The notes: generated by a model not told the origin, from the sequence alone. A stretch of 5,333 nt of DNA from an uncultured Collinsella sp. (GCA_902388545.1 CABMPS010000138.1:1-5333); one strand, 5' to 3'; positions 1 to 5,333 are shown, numbered from the stretch's first letter. Made by a program: numbers and translations.

Positions 1-6
1 CTCGCT

Positions 7-32
7 GGCGTTGCCAAAACATCGGCGTTGCC
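7..32. repeat. 9-bp direct repeat GGCGTTGCC x2
   Basis: GGCGTTGCC occurs at 7-15 and again at 24-32, with start points 17 bp apart, next to the REP-like palindrome at 35-73. It could be part of a larger repeated element that continues beyond the left edge, or chance in G+C-rich DNA. No gene is visible in 1-142 on either strand that is not a shadow of pdxT. Confidence 0.3.
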
Positions 33-34
33 TT

Positions 35-73
35 GATCAAAACCTGCCAAAAAGGGACAGGTTTATTTTGGTC
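35..73. repeat. REP-like palindrome downstream of pdxT
   Basis: AAACCTG (40-46) pairs with CAGGTTT (58-64) around an 11-nt loop containing AAAAAGGGA. A further five pairs (35-39 with 69-73, one of them G-T) extend the stem across a 4-nt bulge. The GGGACAGG-type core resembles palindromes that I associate with REP elements and REP-associated Y1 transposases; that link is from memory and no transposase is present here. Read on the minus strand it lies about 70 nt past the pdxT stop and could help end the pdxST transcript, but the T run after the stem is short (TTTT, mostly inside the stem), so it would be a poor intrinsic terminator. Confidence 0.5.
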
Positions 74-142
74 GGTTTTATCTGGGCAAACGTGGTTGTC
101 TATCGCTATGCGTCCGAAAATCCACGCTCGTTTGTTTTCTGT

Positions 143-730
143 CTACATTTGCAGGAACAGTTCGTGGAGGCGCGTGTCGTCGTCGAGCTCGGGGTGGAAG
201 GTGACACCGAGCTGATTGTCTTGACGTGCGGCGACGATGCGGCCATCGACCTCTGCCAGGGCCTTGGCGTCGCCGTGGACCTCGACGATGCGGGGCGCGC
301 GGATAAACGTCAGCGGCACTTCACCGTCGATGCCGGCTACCTGCCCCTTGGTTCGAAAGCTGCCGAGCTGCCTGCCGTAGGCATTGCGCTCGACAAGTAC
401 ATCCATGGTTGCCAAACGCGGCGTGCCCTTATCGTCATGGGCGGCAAGGTCGTGAGCCAGCAGAATCAGGCCGGCGCAGGTGCCCAGGACGGGCATGCCT
501 TCGGCGATGCGGGCACGAAGCTGCTCGAGCATGCCCAGCTCATCAAGCAGCTTCCCTTGAACGGTGGACTCGCCGCCGGGGAGGACCAGGCGGTCAAAGC
601 TCTGCTTCAAATCAGCCGCCTGCCTCAGCTCAATATAACGTGTGCCCAGCTCGGACAGCCTCGCCTCGTGCTCGGTAAAAGCACCTTGGACCGCCAGCAC
701 GGCGACCGTCTGGTCTGCGTAATCGCTCAT
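143..730 (-). CDS. pdxT: PdxT, glutaminase subunit of PLP synthase
   Basis: Class I glutamine amidotransferase of 195 residues that hydrolyses glutamine and channels ammonia to PdxS for cytoplasmic pyridoxal 5'-phosphate (PLP) synthesis by the DXP-independent route. The protein begins with the family-typical VAVLAVQGAFTEH. It has the oxyanion-region motif PGGEST (51-56), the nucleophile Cys85 in GTCAGL, and the His179/Glu181 pair in FHPEL, so the catalytic triad is intact. The length matches the family (about 190-200). The ATG at 728-730 is preceded by AAAGGAT at a good distance, and only 20 nt separate it from the pdxS stop, so the two genes are very probably co-transcribed with pdxS first. 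Nothing looks damaged. The long open frame on the opposite strand is a shadow of this gene. Confidence 0.97.
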   Translation of the reverse strand: MSDYADQTVAVLAVQGAFTEHEARLSELGTRYIELRQAADLKQSFDRLVLPGGESTVQGKLLDELGMLEQLRARIAEGMPVLGTCAGLILLAHDLAAHDDKGTPRLATMDVLVERNAYGRQLGSFRTKGQVAGIDGEVPLTFIRAPRIVEVHGDAKALAEVDGRIVAARQDNQLGVTFHPELDDDTRLHELFLQM

Positions 731-750
731 GTGCGATCCTTTCTGCTGGA

Positions 751-1641
751 CTAGCGTCCGCGCTCCTCCATGATGATCTCGATCTCGTCGGCGTTGATGC
801 CCACCATAGCCTCGCCCAGGTCCTCCGAAAGCTCAGCGATGAGTTTGGCGTCGGTGAAGTTGGCCACGGCCTTAACGATGGCGGCGGCGCGCTTGGCGGG
901 GTCGCCGCTCTTAAAGATACCCGAGCCGACAAAGACGCCCTCGGCACCCAGCTGCATCATCAGCGCGGCGTCGGCGGGGGTCGCTATGCCGCCGGCGGCA
1001 AAGTTCACGACGGGAAGCTTGCCTGTGGCATGGACCTCGCGGACCAGCTCAACCGGAACCTGCAGTTGCTTGGCTGCCTCAAAGAGCTCGTCGTCGCGCA
1101 GAGCGACAACGTCGCGGATCTGCTTTTGGATTTTGCGCATGTGGCGCACAGCCTGGACGACGTCGCCCGTGCCCGGCTCGCCCTTGGTGCGAATCATCGT
1201 GGCGCCCTCGGCAACACGGCGTAACGCCTCGCCCAGGTCGCGGGCACCGCAGACAAACGGCACGTCAAACTGGGTCTTGTCGATGTGGTAGACATCGTCG
1301 GCAGGGGAGAGGACCTCGGACTCATCGATGTAATCGATTTCGATGGCCTGCAGGATCTGCGCCTCGACAATGTGGCCGATGCGGCACTTGGCCATAACGG
1401 GGATGGAGACGGCTTCCTGGATGCCCTTAATCATCTTGGGATCGCTCATGCGCGAGACGCCACCCGCGGCACGGATGTCGGCCGGGATGCGCTCAAGCGC
1501 CATGACGGCGCAAGCACCCGCCTCTTCGGCGATGCGTGCCTGCTCGGGCGTGGTGACGTCCATGATGACGCCGCCCTTGAGCATCTGTGCGAGCTCGCGA
1601 TTGAGTTTGACACGATCTGCCTTGCTGGTCTGTTCTGCCAT
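751..1641 (-). CDS. pdxS: PdxS, PLP synthase (lyase) subunit
   Basis: Forms PLP from ribose 5-phosphate, glyceraldehyde 3-phosphate and ammonia supplied by PdxT; the family assembles as a dodecamer decorated with PdxT. The 296-residue product is a full-length (beta/alpha)8 barrel. Visible landmarks are Asp28 in GGVIMDV, Lys85 in [10 protein letters not shown] (the Schiff-base lysine, Lys81 in Bacillus), Lys153 in [11 protein letters not shown] (Lys149 in Bacillus), and the phosphate-binding [12 protein letters not shown] and GVFVGSGIF segments. I chose the ATG at 1639-1641 because AAGGGAG lies just upstream and the resulting [17 protein letters not shown] is the normal N-terminus. The frame stays open to 1683, but that would add 14 residues with no family counterpart. 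First gene of the pdxS-pdxT operon, divergent from the regulator gene pdxR. Confidence 0.98.
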   Translation of the reverse strand: MAEQTSKADRVKLNRELAQMLKGGVIMDVTTPEQARIAEEAGACAVMALERIPADIRAAGGVSRMSDPKMIKGIQEAVSIPVMAKCRIGHIVEAQILQAIEIDYIDESEVLSPADDVYHIDKTQFDVPFVCGARDLGEALRRVAEGATMIRTKGEPGTGDVVQAVRHMRKIQKQIRDVVALRDDELFEAAKQLQVPVELVREVHATGKLPVVNFAAGGIATPADAALMMQLGAEGVFVGSGIFKSGDPAKRAAAIVKAVANFTDAKLIAELSEDLGEAMVGINADEIEIIMEERGR

Positions 1642-1786
1642 GGTTGCTCCCTTGGTTGGCATGTGCATTGCTTGACGGAACATCCTATCGGGGAGCTGGG
1701 TATGGCGAAATACTCAGTTTTCGAGATAATAACAAGGTCAGACTAATGCCAGATTGAATGATTCGATAAGGTCAGGTGATAGACCC
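1642..1786. promoter_or_regulatory. Divergent pdxS / pdxR control region
   Basis: These 145 bp separate the start codons of pdxS (minus) and pdxR (plus) and must hold both promoters. On the plus strand GATAAT (1725-1730) is a good -10 match, with only a weak -35 (TGGCGA, 1703-1708, 16-bp spacer). On the minus strand the best pair I find is TTGTTA (1735-1730) and TATTTC (1712-1707), 17 bp apart, which is poor; a weak pdxST promoter would fit activation by PdxR. The boxes overlap the candidate operator copies, so regulator binding could affect both directions. Promoter positions are inferred by eye. Confidence 0.45.
1734..1775 (+). promoter_or_regulatory. Candidate PdxR operator: AAGGTCAG direct repeats
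   Basis: AAGGTCAG occurs at 1734-1741 and at 1768-1775, starts 34 bp apart (a little over three helical turns). Matching flanks extend it to AxAAGGTCAG. MocR regulators such as GabR bind direct repeats in the divergent promoter region, so this fits in position and form. The caveat is that the second copy overlaps the ribosome binding site of pdxR (AGGTCAGGTGAT), so part of the match may come from Shine-Dalgarno conservation. Confidence 0.4.
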
Positions 1787-3223
1787 ATGCTTGACTACAA
1801 TTTGGAAAATCGCGGCGAAGCATCGCTTTATGAGTATGTTTACCAGCAAATTCGCGATGATATTGTTGCCGGGCGCATTGCGGCAGGGGAGCATCTGCCG
1901 TCTAAGCGCGCCTTTGCGAGTCATCTGGGTATCAGTGTCATTACCATCGAGAATGCATATAGCCAGTTGCTTGCAGAGGGTTATATTTGCTCAATGCCGC
2001 GTCGTGGCTACTACGCGTGCGAGCTTCCGGATGCGCCGGTTTTGGCTTTGGCTGCGGGGGATATCGACCGAGATGCCGTCCCTGTTGGTCCCAGCGCGCA
2101 TGATGCCATGGGGCAGGCAGAGCGATCCGACGCACTTTCTCCTTCCGCTTTGGAGGCGGCGCGGCTTTGGCAAAGTGCGCTACGGGCGACGCTGACGTCC
2201 GAAGACGAGCGTGAAATCTTTTCGCCCGCACCGGCGCAGGGCACCGCTCGACTGCGACATGCGATTGCGCACCATCTGCGCGGGACAAGGGGCATGAATG
2301 TCAATCCCGACAATATCGTTATCGGTGCGGGCGCCCAGCTGCTCGATACCATGTTGGTTCAGTTGCTTGGCGCGGACAAGGTGTATGCCGTCGAGGATCC
2401 AGGCTATTTGCGCTTGACGCGCATCTATCAGGCCATGGGTTGCGAAGTGCGGCATGTCCCGTTGGATGCTGAGGGCGTGGACTTGAGCGCTCTGCAGAAA
2501 ACCGGGACCGATGTCCTTCACCTGATGCCGTCTCATCAGTATCCGACCGGTCTTGTGACGAGCATTGCACGTCGCTATGCGTTGCTGAGCTGGGCTGCCG
2601 AGCGGCCAGGTCGGTATCTCATCGAAGACGACTTTGATTGTGAGTTTCGCCTTGCCGGCAAGCCGATTCCCGCGCTCGCGTCGATCGATGCCGCCCAGTC
2701 GGTTATCTACACCAACACGTTTTCGAAGAGTCTTTCATCGGCGTTGCGTTTGGCGTACATGGTGCTGCCCGATGAACTAATGGAGAGGTTTAAACGCAAC
2801 CTTGGTTTCTACGCCTCGTCGGTAAGTTCTGTTGATCAGGTTGCCTTGGCGCGTTTGCTGGAATCGGGTGATTACGAGCGACATGTGAACCGCGTGCGCG
2901 CTCGTGCTCGTGGGGCGCGTGATGGCCTGGCGGCGCTTGTACGGAAAACGTTTCCGGCAGGGGAAGTCTCGATCGAGTACGCGGACGCCGGCCTTTACTG
3001 CGTCGTGGCCGTGGAGTGTGACGCGGGCGGAAGCTCTTTTGCACGGGCCCTCACGCGCTCGAGCATCCCTTTTATCGATATCGGTGACTGTTTTTGGTGT
3101 GCCGATGGCGCATCTGTCCCTGAAAACTCAACTCAAATTCTTGTTCAGTATGACGATCTGAGTCCAAAAGTACTAACTACCTTGGAATTGCAGCTAATGG
3201 GGAGCACTCTGCAACCTAAGTGA
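1787..3223 (+). CDS. pdxR: PdxR, MocR-family regulator of PLP synthesis
   Basis: A 478-residue fusion of a GntR-type winged helix (about 14-80; recognition helix near SVITIENAYSQLL, 50-62) and, after a linker, a fold-type I aminotransferase domain (about 130-478) that in this family binds PLP as a signal. Lys314 in TNTFSKSL is the expected Schiff-base lysine (Lys312 in GabR). Asp281 in IEDDFD should face the pyridine nitrogen. The Tyr usual in EDDYD is Phe283, and the C-terminal strand reads ILVQYDD without the Arg that binds substrate carboxylate in related enzymes, which suggests sensing rather than catalysis. The ATG at 1787 has AGGTGAT 6 nt upstream and gives the normal MLDYNLENRG start; an upstream TTG at 1754 would only add 11 residues. 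Placement divergent from pdxST is the classic pdxR arrangement. The final Lys codon and TGA lie inside the downstream 119-bp repeat. Confidence 0.88.
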   Translation: MLDYNLENRGEASLYEYVYQQIRDDIVAGRIAAGEHLPSKRAFASHLGISVITIENAYSQLLAEGYICSMPRRGYYACELPDAPVLALAAGDIDRDAVPVGPSAHDAMGQAERSDALSPSALEAARLWQSALRATLTSEDEREIFSPAPAQGTARLRHAIAHHLRGTRGMNVNPDNIVIGAGAQLLDTMLVQLLGADKVYAVEDPGYLRLTRIYQAMGCEVRHVPLDAEGVDLSALQKTGTDVLHLMPSHQYPTGLVTSIARRYALLSWAAERPGRYLIEDDFDCEFRLAGKPIPALASIDAAQSVIYTNTFSKSLSSALRLAYMVLPDELMERFKRNLGFYASSVSSVDQVALARLLESGDYERHVNRVRARARGARDGLAALVRKTFPAGEVSIEYADAGLYCVVAVECDAGGSSFARALTRSSIPFIDIGDCFWCADGASVPENSTQILVQYDDLSPKVLTTLELQLMGSTLQPK

Positions 3224-3336
3224 GTAGACTTTTAGCACTTTGGCGACCAGACAGTTTTGTAACAAGCTATCTACCTGCGGTTTTGAAAAGCAGGATGACC
3301 GGCCTGCTCGGGATGTTCAAAAAAGTCTACTCACTT
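3218..3336 (+). repeat. 119-bp palindromic repeat, copy 1
   Basis: Starts on the last codon of pdxR and supplies its TGA. The ends are a perfect 16-bp inverted repeat: AAGTGAGTAGACTTTT (3218-3233) and its complement at 3321-3336. A second arm pair, CGACCAG (3244-3250) with CTGCTCG (3304-3310), matches in 6 of 7 positions. An apical hairpin CCTGC/GCAGG (3274-3278, 3290-3294) completes a cruciform-like fold. It aligns without gaps to copy 2 at 4638 with 95/119 identities. No T run follows the outer stem, so it is not a standard intrinsic terminator. Its size and terminal inverted repeats resemble a MITE or REP-type element; no target-site duplication is visible. Confidence 0.9.
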
Positions 3337-3370
3337 GCCGCGCAAAGCTCCTGCATGAGAAAAAAATGGG

Positions 3371-3436
3371 GTTTTCAACAGGGCTCCGTCCAGCTCTCGG
3401 CAAGCTTTTGGCCAGTTGGGGAGGGCTGTTGAAAAC
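3371..3436. repeat. Second imperfect palindrome in the pdxR-nuclease gap
   Basis: GTTTTCAACAG (3371-3381) is perfectly complementary to CTGTTGAAAAC (3426-3436). After a symmetric GG/GG internal loop, CTCC (3384-3387) pairs with GGAG (3420-3423). Seven A residues at 3361-3366 and just before become a T run a few bases past the stem on the minus strand, so this could work as a minus-strand terminator that shields pdxR from antisense transcription, although the gap between stem and T run is not ideal. It is unrelated in sequence to the 119-bp repeat and has no counterpart after copy 2. The rest of 3337-3513 shows no gene or clear promoter. Confidence 0.5.
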
Positions 3437-3513
3437 TTGGCAGTCCGTTCGGCGCCATTTTTGGTGCGTTCGCGCCAATGCGTGACTGACTGGGTTGAAA
3501 TTCGTGTTTTCCT

Positions 3514-4647
3514 GTGCCTATGAAGGATCTACTTTGTGACATATCAGCTTTTAGGTACTGGCGTTTGCCTCCTCAAGTCCGCGCTTTGTGTCCGCCGCTT
3601 CCACGACCGGAAGAAGACCGGCAGCGATATGATCTCGCCCGCAACCCGACGGCTGCGGTCGCGCTCGGTTTTCCGTTGTATACATTGGTTCGGACGAGAA
3701 ACAAACGGACTTGTCCTGCCAGCATTAGGCAGCGGCTGTTTCTTGGTGAGCTTCCCAGGGAATCCGTGCTGGAAACGGAGCATGGGGTTTTGATTACGTC
3801 TCCTCTACTGACGGCATTCATCATGTTGCGGCATCTGACGGATCTTCAGCTTCTTTTGGTATTGGCGGAGATGTGTGGCTTGTTTGCCGTGTGTGCCCTG
3901 CCGGCGGCACTTGAGGCGGAGCTTTCGCGTGCAATTGATTCGGGCGCGATTTCGACAACGTTCGGTTGGGTGCGCTGCCCGTCCGAGGACGGCACCGCCT
4001 CAAATTTATGGCGTCGAGACGCTTTGGTTTTGGGCGGAGACCTTGACCGTTTTTGTTCAGATGTTTGTGGGATGCGTTACGGCAAGCGATTTGTCGCGGT
4101 ATCGCATCTCGTTCCACTGGGTGCCGCATCGCCTTTTGAGGTTGAGACGTATTTGTTGCTTGGGTTGCCACGATCATTGGGAGGCGAAGGTTTTTGCGGC
4201 ATAGAGCTCAATGTCGAAGTGGCGCTAAGCGCAAGTGCTCGGGCGATTGTAGGCAAGTCCCGTGTATATATCGACCTACTTCTTTCTTCGCCGGACGGAG
4301 AGCGACAGGTGGCCATTGAATGCCAAGGAAAGGGCTCACACGGGCGAGCCGGGGATGGTTTGCGTGACGCCGACCGCATGACGGCGCTTCAGGCCATGGG
4401 CTACGATGTATTTCTCTTGACACACGGACAGATATCCGATGATGATAGATTCCATGCGATTGTTAAGGCCGTATGCAGGTTGCTCGATGTTGAATATCGC
4501 GATAAAAGCTTGGAGGAGCAAGGGGCCGAGGCATTGCTTCGGTCTGAGCTATTCGTTGACTGGTCAAAACTGGGAGAAATCGACAAAAAGATGCCCGTTA
4601 GACACAAAAAGGCCCGATCATGGACGGTTGCAAATCTAAGTGAGTAG
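3514..4647 (+). CDS. Repeat-flanked protein with DUF559/Vsr-like nuclease domain
   Basis: Product of 377 residues from GTG at 3514, or 375 from ATG at 3520 (numbering used here). An in-frame stop at 3496 limits the start and neither candidate has a clear Shine-Dalgarno, so the start is uncertain. Residues 1-200 I cannot assign firmly; the run VLITSPLLTAFIMLRHL is reminiscent of the AbiEi-like helical region that often precedes DUF559 domains. Residues about 205-325 resemble the PD-(D/E)XK fold of DUF559/Vsr-like proteins: SPFE (Glu207), VYIDLLL (Asp252), IECQGKGSH (Glu267, Gln269, His274), then DADRMTALQAMGYDVFLLT. The E-x-Q form replaces the more usual E-x-D or E-x-K, so activity is not certain. 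There are no membrane segments or signal peptide. Third codon positions are visibly less G/C-rich than in pdxST, which fits transfer. The stop TAG is supplied by repeat copy 2. Possibly a defence, repair or mobility nuclease; the role is unknown. Confidence 0.8.
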   Translation: MPMKDLLCDISAFRYWRLPPQVRALCPPLPRPEEDRQRYDLARNPTAAVALGFPLYTLVRTRNKRTCPASIRQRLFLGELPRESVLETEHGVLITSPLLTAFIMLRHLTDLQLLLVLAEMCGLFAVCALPAALEAELSRAIDSGAISTTFGWVRCPSEDGTASNLWRRDALVLGGDLDRFCSDVCGMRYGKRFVAVSHLVPLGAASPFEVETYLLLGLPRSLGGEGFCGIELNVEVALSASARAIVGKSRVYIDLLLSSPDGERQVAIECQGKGSHGRAGDGLRDADRMTALQAMGYDVFLLTHGQISDDDRFHAIVKAVCRLLDVEYRDKSLEEQGAEALLRSELFVDWSKLGEIDKKMPVRHKKARSWTVANLSE

Positions 4648-4756
4648 ACTTTTAGCGTGATGGCGACCAGATTGTTTTGCGGCAAGCTATCTACCTGCGG
4701 TTTTATAAAGCAATACGGGTGGTCTGCTCGACAAGTTCCCAAAAGGCTACTCACTT
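4638..4756 (+). repeat. 119-bp palindromic repeat, copy 2
   Basis: Same length and orientation as the copy after pdxR, offset exactly 1420 bp. It begins inside the CTA AGT GAG TAG end of the nuclease-like gene and provides its stop. The outer stem has one mismatch in 16 (right arm AAAAGGCTACTCACTT) but could extend by two pairs outward (CT/AG). The CGACCAG/CTGCTCG arms are kept (4664-4670, 4724-4730). The apical hairpin is weaker, reduced to TGC/GCA. The longest unbroken match to copy 1 is 22 nt, 4683-4704, starting CAAGCTATCTACC. The divergence is spread over loops, which is what a structured nucleic-acid element would show. Confidence 0.9.
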
Positions 4757-4760
4757 AGTT

Positions 4761-4803
4761 TTTGACGCGAAGCCGATGTCAAAGGTGGTCCTATTTTTGG
4801 GAC
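4761..4803. other. Two small hairpins after repeat copy 2
   Basis: TTTGAC (4761-4766) pairs with GTCAAA (4778-4783), and GTCC (4788-4791) pairs with GGAC (4800-4803) around a T-rich loop. The second hairpin resembles one at 3452-3467 (GCGCCA/TGGTGC), which also has T-rich sequence ATTTTTGG at its top. They may belong to the ends of the cassette or be chance. On the minus strand TTGACA (4782-4777) is a perfect -35 match, but no convincing -10 follows. Confidence 0.25.
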
Positions 4804-4824
4804 GTTAACTGGTTTGCAAGACAC

Positions 4825-4856
4825 GAAAAAGGCCCGAACCATGCGGTCCGGGCCTT
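4825..4856 (-). terminator. Intrinsic terminator of the rubrerythrin gene
   Basis: On the minus strand a 12-position stem AAGGCCCGGACC / GGTTCGGGCCTT (one mismatch) closes a 4-nt loop and runs into TTTTT then CG. It lies about 35 nt past the rubrerythrin stop and is a textbook Rho-independent terminator in that direction. Read on the plus strand the stem is followed only by ATAA, so it would end plus-strand transcripts from the nuclease-like gene less well. Confidence 0.88.
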
Positions 4857-4889
4857 ATAAAGCTAGAGAATGTCTCTCAGGCGTTTGGC

Positions 4890-5159
4890 TTAGCCGAAGT
4901 AGCGCTTTAGCAGGCCGGCGAAAGCCTTGCCGTGGCGAGCCTCGTCGCGAGCCATCTCGTGCACGGTGTCGTGGATGGCATCGAGACCAGCGGCCTTGGC
5001 GCGCTTGGCGAGATCGGTCTTGCCGGCGGTGGCGCCGTTCTCGGCCTCAACGCGCATCTCGAGGTTCTTCTTGGTGGAGTCGGTCACGACCTCGCCCAGG
5101 AGCTCGGCGAACTTGGCGGCGTGCTCGGCCTCCTCGTGGGCAGCCTTCTCCCAGTACAC
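4890..5159 (-). pseudogene. Rubrerythrin-family peroxidase, C-terminal half only
   Basis: The 89 codons match the C-terminal part of the rubrerythrin/NADH peroxidase family, cytoplasmic diiron proteins that reduce hydrogen peroxide in anaerobes. Visible iron-ligand motifs are E10-x-x-H13 in [10 protein letters not shown], the Glu-rich RVEAENGAT helix (about 36-44) and E73-x-x-H76 in [10 protein letters not shown]; the ending LLKRYFG is family-typical. The N-terminal helix with the first Glu ligand and any rubredoxin-like domain are missing, and full-length members are roughly twice this size. Upstream, the reading frame breaks at about 5160 into an unrelated gene piece. A GTG at 5159 has AAAGGAG a good distance before it, but those bases are Lys-Lys-Glu codons of the other fragment, so I read this as a broken or misjoined gene rather than a small complete one. 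Confidence 0.85.
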
Positions 5160-5333
5160 CCTCGATCTCCTTTTTGCTGCGGTAGGTCAGGGCGGCCAGC
5201 TCCTGCGGGGTGGGGTAGGTGATGACCACCGGCACGTCCTGCCAGACGATGCGGTTGGCCTCCAGCTCGGCGGCGCGCAGGCCCTCGGCAGAGATGGGCA
5301 CGCTGGTGTCCATGCGCACGGCCTCGGTCCTTT
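5160..5333 (-). pseudogene. AlaX-like alanyl-tRNA editing protein, internal fragment
   Basis: An open frame enters from the right edge and reads RTEAVRMDTSVPISAEGLRA, then continues through AANRIVWQDVPVV-type sequence to YRSKKEIEG before hitting the junction. The pattern (R-x-D-x-S, then an E-L-E-A-N-R-I helix, then a segment with YRSKKEIEG) matches the middle of AlaX/AlaRS editing-domain proteins, which remove Ser or Gly wrongly attached to tRNA-Ala. The next expected block, with the zinc-binding C-x-x-C-GTH motif, is absent because the frame runs into rubrerythrin DNA read in the wrong phase. The 5' end lies outside the window. Assignment is by recalled family pattern and is moderately sure; another DHHA1/editing-domain protein is possible. 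Confidence 0.6.

Noticed and set aside
11..754. 247-residue open frame on the plus strand
   Set aside because: Lies antisense over the whole of pdxT, which has an intact catalytic triad and good ribosome binding site; a high-G+C shadow frame.
1672..1706. TTGACG (1672) with TATGGC (1701) as the pdxR promoter
   Set aside because: The spacer of 23 bp is too long for a sigma-70-type promoter; GATAAT at 1725 is a better -10.
1285..1746. 153-residue open frame on the plus strand running into the pdxR leader
   Set aside because: Antisense to pdxS and through the promoter region; no family features and the low-complexity composition of a shadow frame.
3218..3336. Integron attC site
   Set aside because: Size and bulged palindromic fold are suggestive, but the ends lack the RYYYAAC/GTTRRRY core sites and no integrase is present. 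The resemblance is kept only as an analogy.
3218..3336. Intrinsic terminator of pdxR
   Set aside because: The outer stem is not followed by a T run on either strand; the long inner region is also atypical.
3220..3432. Small protein of about 70 residues reading through repeat copy 1 from GTG
   Set aside because: The same frame in repeat copy 2 meets a TGA at 4658-4660 after six codons, so the repeat is not conserved as coding sequence.
3218..4756. CRISPR array
   Set aside because: Only two copies, 119 bp long and separated by a gene; no short regularly spaced spacers.
4890..5159. A complete 89-residue rubrerythrin starting at GTG 5159 with a fine AAAGGAG
   Set aside because: The apparent ribosome binding site is made of Lys-Lys-Glu codons of the upstream fragment, and essential N-terminal diiron ligands would be missing.

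Overview
The window most likely comes from a Coriobacteriia actinobacterium, probably a Collinsella-like gut species. This is inferred from the G+C-rich codon use, the pdxST/pdxR arrangement, the peroxidase-type rubrerythrin and a nuclease-like protein of a style I associate with that class; nothing here proves the genus. A REP-like palindrome lies at the left edge and a gene runs off the right edge, so the window may be a whole short contig that ends at repeats.

Positions 1-1786 and the following gene form the vitamin B6 locus. pdxS and pdxT (PLP synthase) lie on the minus strand as a tight two-gene operon. A MocR-type regulator, almost certainly PdxR, is divergent on the plus strand. They share a control region of about 145 bp that contains two copies of AAGGTCAG 34 bp apart, a candidate operator. 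The regulator would sense PLP through its aminotransferase-like domain and adjust pdxST.

Positions 3218-4756 are the unusual part. A 119-bp imperfectly palindromic repeat occurs twice in the same orientation, exactly 1420 bp apart, with 95/119 identical bases. Between the copies is one gene for a ~375-residue protein with a C-terminal DUF559/Vsr-like PD-(D/E)XK nuclease-type domain. Each copy begins on the last codons of the gene before it and supplies that gene's stop codon (TGA for pdxR, TAG for the nuclease-like gene). No transposase or integrase is present. This looks like a repeat-bounded, single-gene mobile or exchangeable cassette.

Positions 4825-5333 hold a terminator and two gene fragments on the minus strand. 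The first is the C-terminal half of a rubrerythrin-family peroxidase. At about 5160 it is fused out of frame to an internal piece of what looks like an AlaX-type alanyl-tRNA editing protein. The join is either a real deletion or an assembly chimera.
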